This document shows positions 19,154 through 28,600 of a stretch of 61,997 nucleotides of DNA, piece after piece (within the stretch, counting starts at the first letter, position 1; each line of letters opens with the position of its first letter). The notes under the pieces were generated by a model. The model was not told the DNA's origin. It worked only from the letters and a program-made list of their open reading frames with translations, and made no database searches. Location: the NCBI GenBank assembly GCA_016871575.1, contig VHCW01000017.1, positions 1 to 61,997 of the forward strand, given 5' to 3'. Source of the stretch: Verrucomicrobiota bacterium. Its GTDB lineage: Bacteria > Verrucomicrobiota > Verrucomicrobiia > Palsa-1439. Made by a program: the position numbers and the translations under genes.

Positions 19154-21118
19154 ATGAAAGTAAAATTTGGATGGCCTCGGGATGCCGCGACAACTCTACG
19201 GCGTGTAGTTGTGCTCGCGCTTGTCACCGTAATCTTAACCGGCACTGCATCCGGTTTTACGCTGTCCAAGGGTCAGGAGTGCGTCATTGTCATTCCGCGC
19301 AAACCAAGCATGACGGAAGAGTTTGCAGCCAACGAATTATGCCGGTATTTCGCGAGAATAACGAATAGCAAGGATGTCGCGGTCAAGCGTGAGGATGGGC
19401 AGAGAATCCAGGACAAGTGCATTTATGTGGGTACTACTGATCCGAGCCGGGAACCGGCAAAACAACTTGCGGGAAAAGACATGGAGTCTTTCGTTGTTTC
19501 CGTCCATGACGACAAGATCATTCTGGCCGGGAATTGTGATCGGGCCACTTTGTATGCCGTGTACACTTTGTTGGAGCAGCTTGGGTGCCGCTGGCTGGCG
19601 CCCGGAATAGATCACGTTCCCCAGCAAGAGCGAATTGCGATTGCGACTGGCTGCCAGATGCATTCGCCGGGGATGAAATACCGGGTATTGCGGTACATCA
19701 AAACATCAACATCCTCGGAGTCTGAAATCCAATGCACGGACTGGGCGGTAAAAAACAAAATCAACATGATTACGGAGCGAAAACTGGAAACCCAGTTTTC
19801 GCGGGAAATCATGCAACGGGGAAGTGTTCGAGGAATCAACAACACCCATATTTCCGGGTACATCCTGACAAACGAATTATACAAGAAACATCCCGAAGTC
19901 TTTGCCCGGGACACGAACGGCAAGGCGGTGTTGTCCGCGCACTCGCAACAATTCTGTTTTTCGGCGCCACAGGCTATTTCGGTGTACGCCGACACGATTG
20001 GCAAATACATCAACGTCCATCCCGATGTGGAGCTTTTCCCGATCACCCAAGCCGATGGCACGCGATTCTGCCAATGTTCCGATTGCCTGAAGTTGTACGG
20101 CAAGATGACGTTGTATGATGAATCGAGCGGAATCAGCGGCCAACCGAATGTGACGAAAGCATGGATGTCTTTTGTCAACAAAACCGCCGAAAAGATCACC
20201 CGAAATCGGCCGGGCAAGAAATTTTACACGCTGGCCTACAGCTCGGCCTCGGACCCTGCGGGCATGGACTTTGAAATGAACAAGAGCGTCATCGTGGTGT
20301 ATGTCCATAGCATCAGCTTGTTTGATCAGTTTCACGAATACCAGAAGAGCCTGTCGAAACATCGGTTTCTGGACCTGTATAAGAAGTGGAGTGAGTCGGT
20401 GCCGGGTGGAGTCGGGGTGTACGATTACTATCCGTTCTCAAAGTACCGCTCCCTGCCGCTTGTGGCCATCGAGAAAGTGTCATCGGACATTCGAGCCGTG
20501 CATGCTTTGAATTGTCCGTATTTTGAATTGCAGTCCGGCACCTCCCCCGGGATGTATCTGCCCGTTTACTATGCCGGCGCCCGGACGATGTGGAATCCTG
20601 CCCTGAATTTGAGGAAGGAGATGGAATTGTTCTATAACGGAATGTACGGCAGCGCAGCGACTCACGTGGAACGTTTCTTCCAAGTATTGGAGAAGGCAAG
20701 GGAACGATATCCACATCCTTACAAGCACGACACACGTCCGACGGATCTCGCCGATGTATTGTCGTACCTGACAAAAGAGGTGGTTGACGAGGCGGAGACT
20801 CTCATGGAGAAGGCCCGGACAGCCGCCGCCGGGTCTCGGGAAACACAGGAACGACTGCAACCCATCGTGGATCACTTCAATTACGCCAAGTATTTGCGAA
20901 GAGGACGCGATGCATTCTCGGTATTTAAGACCACGGGTGACGTCAAGTTTTTGACAGAAGCTGTCAATTGTGGCAACGAAATCAAACGACTGGCGGAGGA
21001 AGCCGAAAAATCCGGTGGTGCTCGGCGCGCTCTTGGAATGATCCGGTCCGGCATATTGAACAGCGGTAGAAGCGGTGTGGGATACGAACTGGGAAGTTGG
21101 AAGTCAGTGCGACAGTAA
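19154..21118 (+). CDS. DUF4838 protein, exported, glycoside-hydrolase-like
   Basis: 654 residues from the ATG at 19154, with AAGGAGA upstream; an earlier GTG at 19130 is less likely. A hydrophobic segment near residues 17-37 is a signal peptide. The N-terminal part has the alpha-glucuronidase/hexosaminidase-N-like fold (TEEFAANELCRYFARIT, FVVSVHDDKIILAGNCDRATLYAVYTLLEQLGCRWL). The DUF4838 region follows with HPDVELFPITQADGTRFCQCSDC, FVNKTAEKI and YDYYPFSKY. This domain pair is common in Bacteroidota and Verrucomicrobiota polysaccharide loci, and the catalytic activity is unproven. Base composition here is lower in GC than in the two genes before it. Confidence 0.8.
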   Translation: MKVKFGWPRDAATTLRRVVVLALVTVILTGTASGFTLSKGQECVIVIPRKPSMTEEFAANELCRYFARITNSKDVAVKREDGQRIQDKCIYVGTTDPSREPAKQLAGKDMESFVVSVHDDKIILAGNCDRATLYAVYTLLEQLGCRWLAPGIDHVPQQERIAIATGCQMHSPGMKYRVLRYIKTSTSSESEIQCTDWAVKNKINMITERKLETQFSREIMQRGSVRGINNTHISGYILTNELYKKHPEVFARDTNGKAVLSAHSQQFCFSAPQAISVYADTIGKYINVHPDVELFPITQADGTRFCQCSDCLKLYGKMTLYDESSGISGQPNVTKAWMSFVNKTAEKITRNRPGKKFYTLAYSSASDPAGMDFEMNKSVIVVYVHSISLFDQFHEYQKSLSKHRFLDLYKKWSESVPGGVGVYDYYPFSKYRSLPLVAIEKVSSDIRAVHALNCPYFELQSGTSPGMYLPVYYAGARTMWNPALNLRKEMELFYNGMYGSAATHVERFFQVLEKARERYPHPYKHDTRPTDLADVLSYLTKEVVDEAETLMEKARTAAAGSRETQERLQPIVDHFNYAKYLRRGRDAFSVFKTTGDVKFLTEAVNCGNEIKRLAEEAEKSGGARRALGMIRSGILNSGRSGVGYELGSWKSVRQ

Positions 21119-21142
21119 TTCCACGAATCCAAGGAGAGAAAA

Positions 21143-21622
21143 ATGCAATATCTGATTCTCAGCATGGTGTTGTTCGTCACAAGTGTCACCGCTGCGGAGC
21201 AGTCGGGAAAAACATTCACCGTTTATCCCATCGGACAAATCCAAAAGCAGGACGGACGGATGGTGATCGTGCTCGACAAGAAATACCAGGACGGCCTGCT
21301 CGGCTTGGAGCAGTGGTCGCACGTGCAAGTCTTCTGGTGGTTTGACAAGAACGACACGCCGCACCACCGGGCCATGCTGCAAGTCCATCCGCGGGACGAC
21401 AAGAACAAACCGCTCACCGGCGTGTTTGCCTGTCGCGCCCCGGTTCGCCCGAACCTGATCGCGCTGAGCCTCTGCAAAATCGTTTCGGTCAAAGGCAACG
21501 TCGTCGAGGTGGACAAGATTGACGCTTTCGAGGGCACTCCAGTGCTCGACCTCAAACCATACGCCCCCGGCCAAGACGCCGCTTCAAAGGTCAAGGTTCC
21601 AAAGTGGGCGGGACCGAAGTGA
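21143..21622 (+). CDS. TsaA/TrmO-like protein with a signal peptide
   Basis: 159 residues from the ATG at 21143, preceded by AAGGAGAG. The family (UPF0066/TsaA, including E. coli TrmO that N-methylates t6A37 in tRNA with SAM) is recognised by the YPIGQIQKQ start of the barrel, GLEQWSHVQVFWWFDKN, HPRDDKNKPLTGVFACRAPVRPNLIALS and IDAFEGTPVLDLKPYAP. Unusually, these are preceded by a typical signal peptide (MQYLILSMVLFVTSVTAAEQ), which would send the protein to the periplasm, where tRNA is absent. A secreted role unlike TrmO, or a mis-set start, are the alternatives; no internal ATG precedes the domain. It converges on the TonB receptor gene. Confidence 0.8.
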   Translation: MQYLILSMVLFVTSVTAAEQSGKTFTVYPIGQIQKQDGRMVIVLDKKYQDGLLGLEQWSHVQVFWWFDKNDTPHHRAMLQVHPRDDKNKPLTGVFACRAPVRPNLIALSLCKIVSVKGNVVEVDKIDAFEGTPVLDLKPYAPGQDAASKVKVPKWAGPK

Positions 21623-21626
21623 ATGT

Positions 21627-23705
21627 TCAGAACCGCACGTCGGCGGCCACGATGAAGTTGCGGCCCGGCTCGTTTACGCCGGAACCGTGGACACGGTAGT
21701 CTTTGTCGGCGATGTTCTCCAGCGCGACGGTCAGGTTGGCGTATTGGTTGATCCGCCAGCCGCCGCGCACGGTAAACACGGCGTAGCCCGGCGTGCCGCC
21801 GGGCGGGATGCGATTGTCGGTCAGGTCGCCGGAGGCGAGTTTGTCGGCGGTGTCGGCCATCAACGTCACGGCCTCGGCCCAGAATCTCCTGTTCTCCGTC
21901 TCCCAGCGCACACCGATTTCGCCGCTCAATGGCATCACGCGGCTCAGGTACTCGGTCTGTGCCGTCGCTGACGACGTCGGGTAACCGTCCACCTTGCCTT
22001 CCATCCAGCTCACCCAACCGAACACCGACCACTGCGGCAGGAACCGGTACCGCGCGCTCAACTCGATGCCGTGCAGGTAGCCGGAATCGGCGTTGCGCTT
22101 GATGACCTCGTAGGTGGTGGGGTCAATCATGTTACCCGTGGGAGCGCGCACAATCATGTCCTCGATGGCACTGTAGTAGTACGATAGCTCCGCTTCGAAT
22201 TTGTCATAGCGCGTCTTCAGGCCGATTTCGCCGGTGATGAATTGCTCGGGGCGCAGTCCCGGTGAGGGAACTTCGCCCTCTGTGCCGCCGCGCGCGACAT
22301 CGAAACGGGTCAGGTCGGAGAGGTTCGGCGCGCGGAAACCTTGCGAGACGCCGGCGAAAATGTGCCAGTGGTTTTTCTCGTCCAACTGATAGATGACCCG
22401 TCCGCTGCCGACGCCGGAATGCCACTCATCGCTGATTGACATTCGAGTTTGTGTGACCGTGTTGGAGACTTTGCCGGCGTCAACGCCGGCGAAGGTGTAG
22501 CGGCCGCCGACAATGAGTTTCCAGCGCGCGGTGATGTCTAGCTCATTCTGCACATACAGGCCGAAGAGATCGTACGTGGCATCGTCGGCGACGGGACCTT
22601 GATAACTGACGGCTCTGAGCGTGCCGTTGCTGTTGTAGGTGGTCTGGCCGGAGTTGACCCAATCGCGGTAGAACTCGACGCCGTATGTCCATGTCCCGAC
22701 CGGGCTGGGCGAGACCAATTGCGCCGACAATCCCATCGTGTGGACGTCCACCACCGACAACTCGCGGCGGTAATTGCTGCGCAACCGGTTCATGTCCTCG
22801 CCTTGGAACTGATACGACCCGCTGAGCTTGAACGAGTCCACCACGCCGCCGATGTCGTCGGCGTGATATTGGAGGTAGGCGAGGTCGCGTTTCTGGTCGT
22901 AAATCACCTCGCGTTCAGCGCCGATGGCGGTGCCGTGAAACGGAACAGCGTAAATCGTCCGATGCGTCCGCCACGCATCGTCCTGAACCACATGTTGCCA
23001 CGCGGCAACCAGCTTGTGGCTGTCACTGATGCGGTACTCCGCCTTCAAGTCGGTGTCCCACTCGTCGTAGCCGGTTTTCGGCTGGTCGTTGAGGTCGCCG
23101 TATGATTTTACCGATACCCCGGCCAGCAAGCTGAACGGCCCGGCCTTGCCGCCGCCTTCGGCGCGGCCTGTGTGCGAATCTTCGGCGCTCGCAAACCGGT
23201 AGTAGGCGCGCCCGCTCAGGTGATCTGGCGGCGCGAGCGTCAGTGCGTTGACCGTGCCGCCGATGGCGTCGCTGCCGTACAGAACCGAACTTGGCCCTTT
23301 CACCAATTCGAGCCGTTCGACTGAGAACGGGTCAACGGTGTTCCAGTATTGGTTTGGCCCATCGCGGAACGTCGAGTTGTTCAGCCGGATCCCATCAATC
23401 AGCATCAGCGTCCGAAACCCCGTGAAGCCGCGAATGTACGGCGACCCCTGTCCGTGCGCCGTCTTCTGGATCATCACGCCCGGCACCTCCCGCAACGCTT
23501 CCGGCACCGTGCGCGAGAGGTGTTCATCCTGAATCACGTCGCGCGACAGCGACAGCGTCGAGTGTGGCAGGTCAAACGCCATGCTCTCCGAGCGCGTCGC
23601 AGTCACAACGACTTCCGGCAACCGCGCCGGCAAATTGGTCTGCGCCACGGCGGCTACCGCCGAGGCGACAAACATCAGGACAACAATCAAGGTTCTGCCG
23701 AGCAT
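21627..23705 (-). CDS. TonB-dependent outer-membrane receptor
   Basis: 692 residues. A signal peptide (MLGRTLIVVLMFVASAVAAVAQ) is followed by a TonB-box-like PEVVVTATRSES. The plug domain has VPEALREVPGVMIQKT, SPYIRGFTGFRTLMLIDGIRLNN and VERLELVKGPSSVLYGSDAIGGTVNAL, and a 22-strand barrel ends in a terminal aromatic (NFIVAADVRF). Such receptors import iron chelates, cobalamin or sugars with energy from TonB-ExbBD, none of which is in the window. The plug is close to the BtuB/CirA group, but the ligand cannot be named. There is no adjoining siderophore or cobalamin gene. Confidence 0.92.
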   Translation of the reverse strand: MLGRTLIVVLMFVASAVAAVAQTNLPARLPEVVVTATRSESMAFDLPHSTLSLSRDVIQDEHLSRTVPEALREVPGVMIQKTAHGQGSPYIRGFTGFRTLMLIDGIRLNNSTFRDGPNQYWNTVDPFSVERLELVKGPSSVLYGSDAIGGTVNALTLAPPDHLSGRAYYRFASAEDSHTGRAEGGGKAGPFSLLAGVSVKSYGDLNDQPKTGYDEWDTDLKAEYRISDSHKLVAAWQHVVQDDAWRTHRTIYAVPFHGTAIGAEREVIYDQKRDLAYLQYHADDIGGVVDSFKLSGSYQFQGEDMNRLRSNYRRELSVVDVHTMGLSAQLVSPSPVGTWTYGVEFYRDWVNSGQTTYNSNGTLRAVSYQGPVADDATYDLFGLYVQNELDITARWKLIVGGRYTFAGVDAGKVSNTVTQTRMSISDEWHSGVGSGRVIYQLDEKNHWHIFAGVSQGFRAPNLSDLTRFDVARGGTEGEVPSPGLRPEQFITGEIGLKTRYDKFEAELSYYYSAIEDMIVRAPTGNMIDPTTYEVIKRNADSGYLHGIELSARYRFLPQWSVFGWVSWMEGKVDGYPTSSATAQTEYLSRVMPLSGEIGVRWETENRRFWAEAVTLMADTADKLASGDLTDNRIPPGGTPGYAVFTVRGGWRINQYANLTVALENIADKDYRVHGSGVNEPGRNFIVAADVRF

Positions 23706-23783
23706 GGGAACGGGAAAATAACCGCGTCCCTGCCGATTATGCCATCACAAACTCGGTGCCCTTACGCAACCATCGCGCGGCGA

Positions 23784-24365
23784 TTATTGCTGGCGGCCTT
23801 CGATGGCGCAGAGCAGGATCGCGGCGGCCAAGCCGAGGCGTCGGTCGAGCAGGTTCATCGTGTCCGGCGCGAAATCGAGAGCGATCTTCATCACGAACGG
23901 GTTGAAATTCTGCTTGAAGGCGCAGACCGTCTGGCCACGGATGGTACCGTGGTATTTTTGCGGGATGAGGTTGGATAGCAGCCGCCGCAAAGTGGCCAGC
24001 AGCCAACTGTCCTCCTGAATCAACCCCACCTCATTGTCGGCGGTGTCCAGCAACAGCCATTCGTCGCGGAGCACGGACTTCAATCCCTTGCGACGGAGCG
24101 CGCCGACCTTCTGGCCGGTGGTGGAGTCGAAGACGTCGTAAGTGGCGGAGATGTCGAGGACTTGGCGGGCTTTGATGCTGAGCAACTCGGTCTGTTTGTC
24201 CTCGCCGGTGTAGAGGCGGATGTCTTCCTTGAGCTTGAACGCTTTCATGTCGGCGAACAGGACCACTTGGCCGGTGGGGTCGAAGATGTGGAACGCGCCG
24301 CCGAACAGTTTGAACACCTTGCGTCGGACCACGTAGTGGGAGTGCTGGTAACGATGGTCAATCAT
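23784..24365 (-). CDS. LURP-one/Tubby-C-like protein
   Basis: 193 residues from the ATG at 24365, which has AAAGGAGAC just upstream; a longer frame adds non-conserved residues. The pattern VRRKVFKLFGGAFHIFDPTGQVVLFADMKAF, IKARQVLDISATYDVFDSTTGQKVGALRRKG and ALDFAPDTMNLLDRRLGLAAAILLCAIEG fits the LURP-one-related/scramblase (Tubby-C) beta-barrel with a central C-terminal hydrophobic helix. In eukaryotes such folds bind lipid or act as scramblases; bacterial members are uncharacterised. No signal peptide is seen. It stands alone between the TonB receptor and an exported SGNH-like protein. Confidence 0.65.
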   Translation of the reverse strand: MIDHRYQHSHYVVRRKVFKLFGGAFHIFDPTGQVVLFADMKAFKLKEDIRLYTGEDKQTELLSIKARQVLDISATYDVFDSTTGQKVGALRRKGLKSVLRDEWLLLDTADNEVGLIQEDSWLLATLRRLLSNLIPQKYHGTIRGQTVCAFKQNFNPFVMKIALDFAPDTMNLLDRRLGLAAAILLCAIEGRQQ

Positions 24366-24431
24366 GGCTTGTCTCCTTTGATTTGTCGCAGTGTGCTCTC
24401 CAGACGCAAGAACTTCAAGCACGTCTGCGAG

Positions 24432-25517
24432 TCACGGCTTGGCGAACCACGGTTTCGCGAGCGGGTCAGTGGTCAGGAAATCCAACAACAAGTTGGCCAC
24501 TTTCATCCGACCAGAATCGCTGGGGTGGATGCCGTCGCCGCCGAAATCGCTCCGCTCCCAAACGAGCTTGTCGAGCTTGCGACCTTTTGTGCCCTCGGCC
24601 CAGAGATACGGACCCCAGAGCAGCAGCGGCGACTTGGATTCGGAAAGTTCGGGATCACCCTTGATCTGGCGTTGGATCAGCCAGCGGGCGGCGTAGGCGC
24701 TTTCGTAAGCGTACGGTTCGGGATTGAGCGCGCCACCGTAACCGCCATAGGTGCGGCTGCCGAGATAGGCGATGCGAAGATTCGGGAACAATGCGCGGGC
24801 GTTGTGCAAGACGGCCAGCGTGTCGCGTTCGAGCTTGCGTCCGTGCTCCTGCAACGAACCGCCCGGCGTTTTGTTGGCGAGCTTGATCCACGCAACCTGC
24901 ACTTGTTGTGGCGAAACGCGCGCAGCCTCCAAGCGCCGCTTCGCTTCCGCCCACGGACGCGCATCGGGTGGCGCCCACTCGGCCATCGCCTGGCCGCCTT
25001 GCGCGCAGTCAACAATGGTCACCTTCGGTGATTTGCGCGGCGACTGGTCGGCGACTTGTTTGAACTTGGAGAACTCCTGCGTCGCGTTCGACATGCTGAT
25101 GGCGACGAACCCGATCGTGCCCTTGTCGTCAGGCTGCCCGGCGGCATTGAGCGGACGGATGCGGCTGAGTTGCGCAAGTGCGGCTTTGCGATGCGCGTCG
25201 GGTGGCGTGTTTTGGCCCGCGCCATAGAGGCCGCCGTCTTCGCCTTCGTAACGGTCGGCAGCGGTCATGTCGCAGAGCGGCGGGAGACGTTCGGGCGCCT
25301 TGCGTTGGTTGGCGGGTCGGGCGCCGCTGCGACCGGCGCGCGCGGCCAAGGCGCGCTGAAGGTAGGCTTGTTCCTCGGCGGTCAACGTTTCGCCCTGTTG
25401 CCGTCGCTGGTGAAGCCGTTTGGCTTTCCCAAAATCAATCGGTTCGTTGACGGATTGGCCGCACAAGGAGCCGAGGCCGATGACGAGAAACAGGGCAAGA
25501 AGGGCGGAGAGTTTCAT
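24432..25517 (-). CDS. exported SGNH-hydrolase-like protein
   Basis: 361 residues from the ATG at 25517. A signal peptide (MKLSALLALFLVIGLGSLCGQS) leads into a basic, Gln/Arg-rich linker (FGKAKRLHQRRQQGETLTAEEQAYLQRALAA). The rest looks like a degenerate SGNH/GDSL fold: GFVAISMSNATQEFSKF in the block I position, VDCAQGGQAMAEW, IAYLGSRTYGGYGG, and a good block V FGGDGIHPSDSGRMKVANLLLDFL (DxxH). The block V Asp-His pair supports a hydrolase, but the Ser in block I is less typical. The linker EEQAYLQRALAAR recurs in Verrucomicrobial exported proteins, as far as I recall. Substrate unknown. Confidence 0.68.
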   Translation of the reverse strand: MKLSALLALFLVIGLGSLCGQSVNEPIDFGKAKRLHQRRQQGETLTAEEQAYLQRALAARAGRSGARPANQRKAPERLPPLCDMTAADRYEGEDGGLYGAGQNTPPDAHRKAALAQLSRIRPLNAAGQPDDKGTIGFVAISMSNATQEFSKFKQVADQSPRKSPKVTIVDCAQGGQAMAEWAPPDARPWAEAKRRLEAARVSPQQVQVAWIKLANKTPGGSLQEHGRKLERDTLAVLHNARALFPNLRIAYLGSRTYGGYGGALNPEPYAYESAYAARWLIQRQIKGDPELSESKSPLLLWGPYLWAEGTKGRKLDKLVWERSDFGGDGIHPSDSGRMKVANLLLDFLTTDPLAKPWFAKP

Positions 25518-25641
25518 GCAGGATGAAACACCGGGCGCGCGCATCGGTTGCGCCAAAGCTCAACTTTCCCATTCAACTTCAAGAATTGGCTTGACCTCAC
25601 GGCGCGTTGAGGGTTGACTTTGGACGCAAGGGGATTTGTTT

Positions 25642-28600
25642 GTGACCACACATGGGCATTCAACAACGGAGGCGTTGACGGAGCGCGAACGCCGGTTATT
25701 GGCTTTGCTGGAAAAGGCCTCGGAAATCCTTGCCATCATGGATGCCAACGGCAAGATCGTTCAGGAAAGTCCCAATCAAGTTCCCCTGCTGGGCTATTCC
25801 GAAGGAGACCTGCTTGGCCGCGATGCCTTCGAACTGCTTCATCCCGACGACAAGGACAAGGCGCTTGCCGCATTTCAAGGCCTCACTGCCCACCCCGATG
25901 CGAAACGGCAAATGGAAGTCCGGCTGCGAACCAAACAAGGGGAGTGGCGCTGGATGGACGTCAGCGCGACCAATTGCCTGAATGACGCTGCCGTCAACGG
26001 CATCATTTTCAACACGCGCGACATCAACGAACGCAAGCAGGCCGAGAGAGCCTTGCAATACCGGCTCGCGCTCGAACAACTCGTGGCGAGCACTTCCAGC
26101 CGGCTCGCCAACGTTTCCGCAGCCGAGCTGGACACGGTTACCAACGACGTGCTGGCCGGCGTTGGCCAGCTTCTCGAAGCGGACCGCTGTTACCTGTTCC
26201 AAATCTCTGACGACTTTGCCACCGCCGACAACACCCACGAATGGTGTGCGGCCGGCGTCCAGCCCCAGATCGCCGGCCTCCACGACGTTCCCACCGCCTC
26301 GTTCCCGTGGCTGCGACGACAGGTGCTCAAGGGGGAACCGGTGCACATCAGCAGCGCTGCGAATCTGCCCGCACAAGCGACAGCCACCCGTCGCCTCATG
26401 GAAGCAGGGCGCGTCCGGTCGGTGATTATCGTTCCCATCCGCCAAGCCGGCAAACTGACCGGCTTCGTCGGATGCGATGCTGTCACCGCCGAGCGCCGCT
26501 GGCTGGAGGAAGACGTCCGCCTGTTGCGGACAATCGGCGAAATCCTCGCCGATGCCCAAGCCCGCCGCCGGGCTGAACAGGCGTTGCGGGAATCCGAGGA
26601 ACGTTACCGGCGACTGGTGGAAAATCTCAAGGGACATCATTTCATCTACCGGCACGACGCGCAGGGCAAGTTCACATACATCAGCGAAACCGTCACCGCC
26701 GTCCTCGGATTCACCCCGGCTGAATTCCTGGCTCATTACAGCACGTATATGACGGATCATCCTGTCAATCAGGCCGTGAAACAGCATACCGACTTGAGTC
26801 TCCAAGGGATTCGTCAGCCGTCGTACGAACTGAACATCTGGCACAAGGACGGGACGGACCGCTGGCTGGAAGTGCAGGAAGTGCCGATCTTCGACCCGGC
26901 GGGAAACGTCATCGCCGTCGAGGGTGTCGCGCAAGACATTACCGGGCGCAAACAGATTGAGGAAGCGTTGCAGAAGAACGAGGCGATGTTGCGGTCGGCG
27001 TTTGACAATGCGCCGTTCGAGTTCTGGGTCCGCGACCGCAACGGCGCGGTCATCTTCGAGAATGCGGCCTTGGTGAAACAATGGGGCAGCATCCACGGCT
27101 TGCGCCCCGAAGAGGCGCAGATCGCGCCGGAAACATTGGCCATCTGGCAGGAGAACAACCGCCGCGCCATCGCAGGCGAAATCGTCCAAGGCAAAGTCCA
27201 GTACACCCAACACGGCGTCACGCGCACCTTCCATAATGTTGTCGCTCCCTTCCGCGTCGGAGAGGAAATCCAAGGCATCCTCGGATTCAATATTGACATC
27301 ACCGAACGCAAACAGACGGAGGAAGCGTTGCGGGAGTCGGAGACCAAGTACCGGCGGTTGCATGAGAGCATGACCGACGCGTTTGTCTCCGTGGACATGG
27401 CCGGGCGCATTCTCGAATTCAATACGGCCTACCACGCCATGCTCGGCTACTCCGCCGATGAACTGCGCCGCCTGACCTACGTGGATCTCACGCCGGAAAA
27501 ATGGCGCTCGTTCGAGACGCGCATCGTGGCCGAACAAATCCTGCCGCGCGGACACTCGGATGTCTATGAGAAGGAATACCGGCGCAAAGACGGCACCATT
27601 TTCCCGGTCGAACTTCGCACCTTCCTGCTGTGCGACGACAAAGGCCAGCCTGCCGTCATGTGGGCCATCGTCCGCGACATCACCGAGCGCAAGCAGGCCG
27701 AAACAGCGTTACAGGAAAGCGAACGACGCTATCGTGAACTGGTCGAGAACGCCAACAGCGCCATCATCCGTTGGAAGCGTGACGGCACCATTGCGTTCTT
27801 CAACGAATACGCCCAGAAACTATTTGGCTACCGCGCCGATGAAGTGGTCGGCCAGCACGTCGGCATCATCGTGCCGGCAAGGGAATCCACCGGGAGCGAT
27901 CTGAGTGCGCTCGTTGAGGAGGTCGCCGCGCACCCCGAACGCTTCGTCACCAACATCAACGAAAACGTCTGCCGCGATGGCCGTCGCATCTGGATGGCAT
28001 GGACGAACAAACCGATCCATGACGACAAGGGACAGGTTTCGGAAATTCTCGCCATCGGTTCCGACATCACCCTGCGCAAACAGGCGGAGGATGAATTGGC
28101 GCACCAGGAGAAACTGCTCCGGAGCATGGGTGACAACCTGCCGGATGGAGTCACGTACCGGCTCATCAGCGTCCCGGACGGTCGGACGTATTTTGAATAT
28201 GTGAGCGCGGGCTTCGAACAACTGTTTGAGTTGCGACAAGACATGATGCTCCAAGACGCCACCTCTCTGTACGCCATGCTTCATCCCGATGACAGCGACG
28301 AAGCGATGAAGGCGCAGCAACACTCCGCTGAGACCTTGACCCCGTTTCGTCACGAATGTTGTTTCAACCTGCCGAGCGGCAAGACACGTTGGGTTCGCTG
28401 GCATTCCATGCCGGAGCCGCTACCGGATGGCGGCATCGCATGGAACGGCGTGGCCATTGACATCACCGAGCGCAAGCTGACCGAGGAAGCGTTGCTCGAA
28501 AGCGAGGAACAGTTCCGCACGATGGCCGAGGCTGTTCCGCAACAAATCTGCGTCATGGGACAGGACTCGCGTCCCGAATACGCCAACCGGCAGCGTCTCG

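Noticed and set aside
25696-27555. 619-codon frame on the minus strand opposite the histidine kinase
   Set aside because: Antisense shadow of repeated PAS coding sequence; no domain or SD site.
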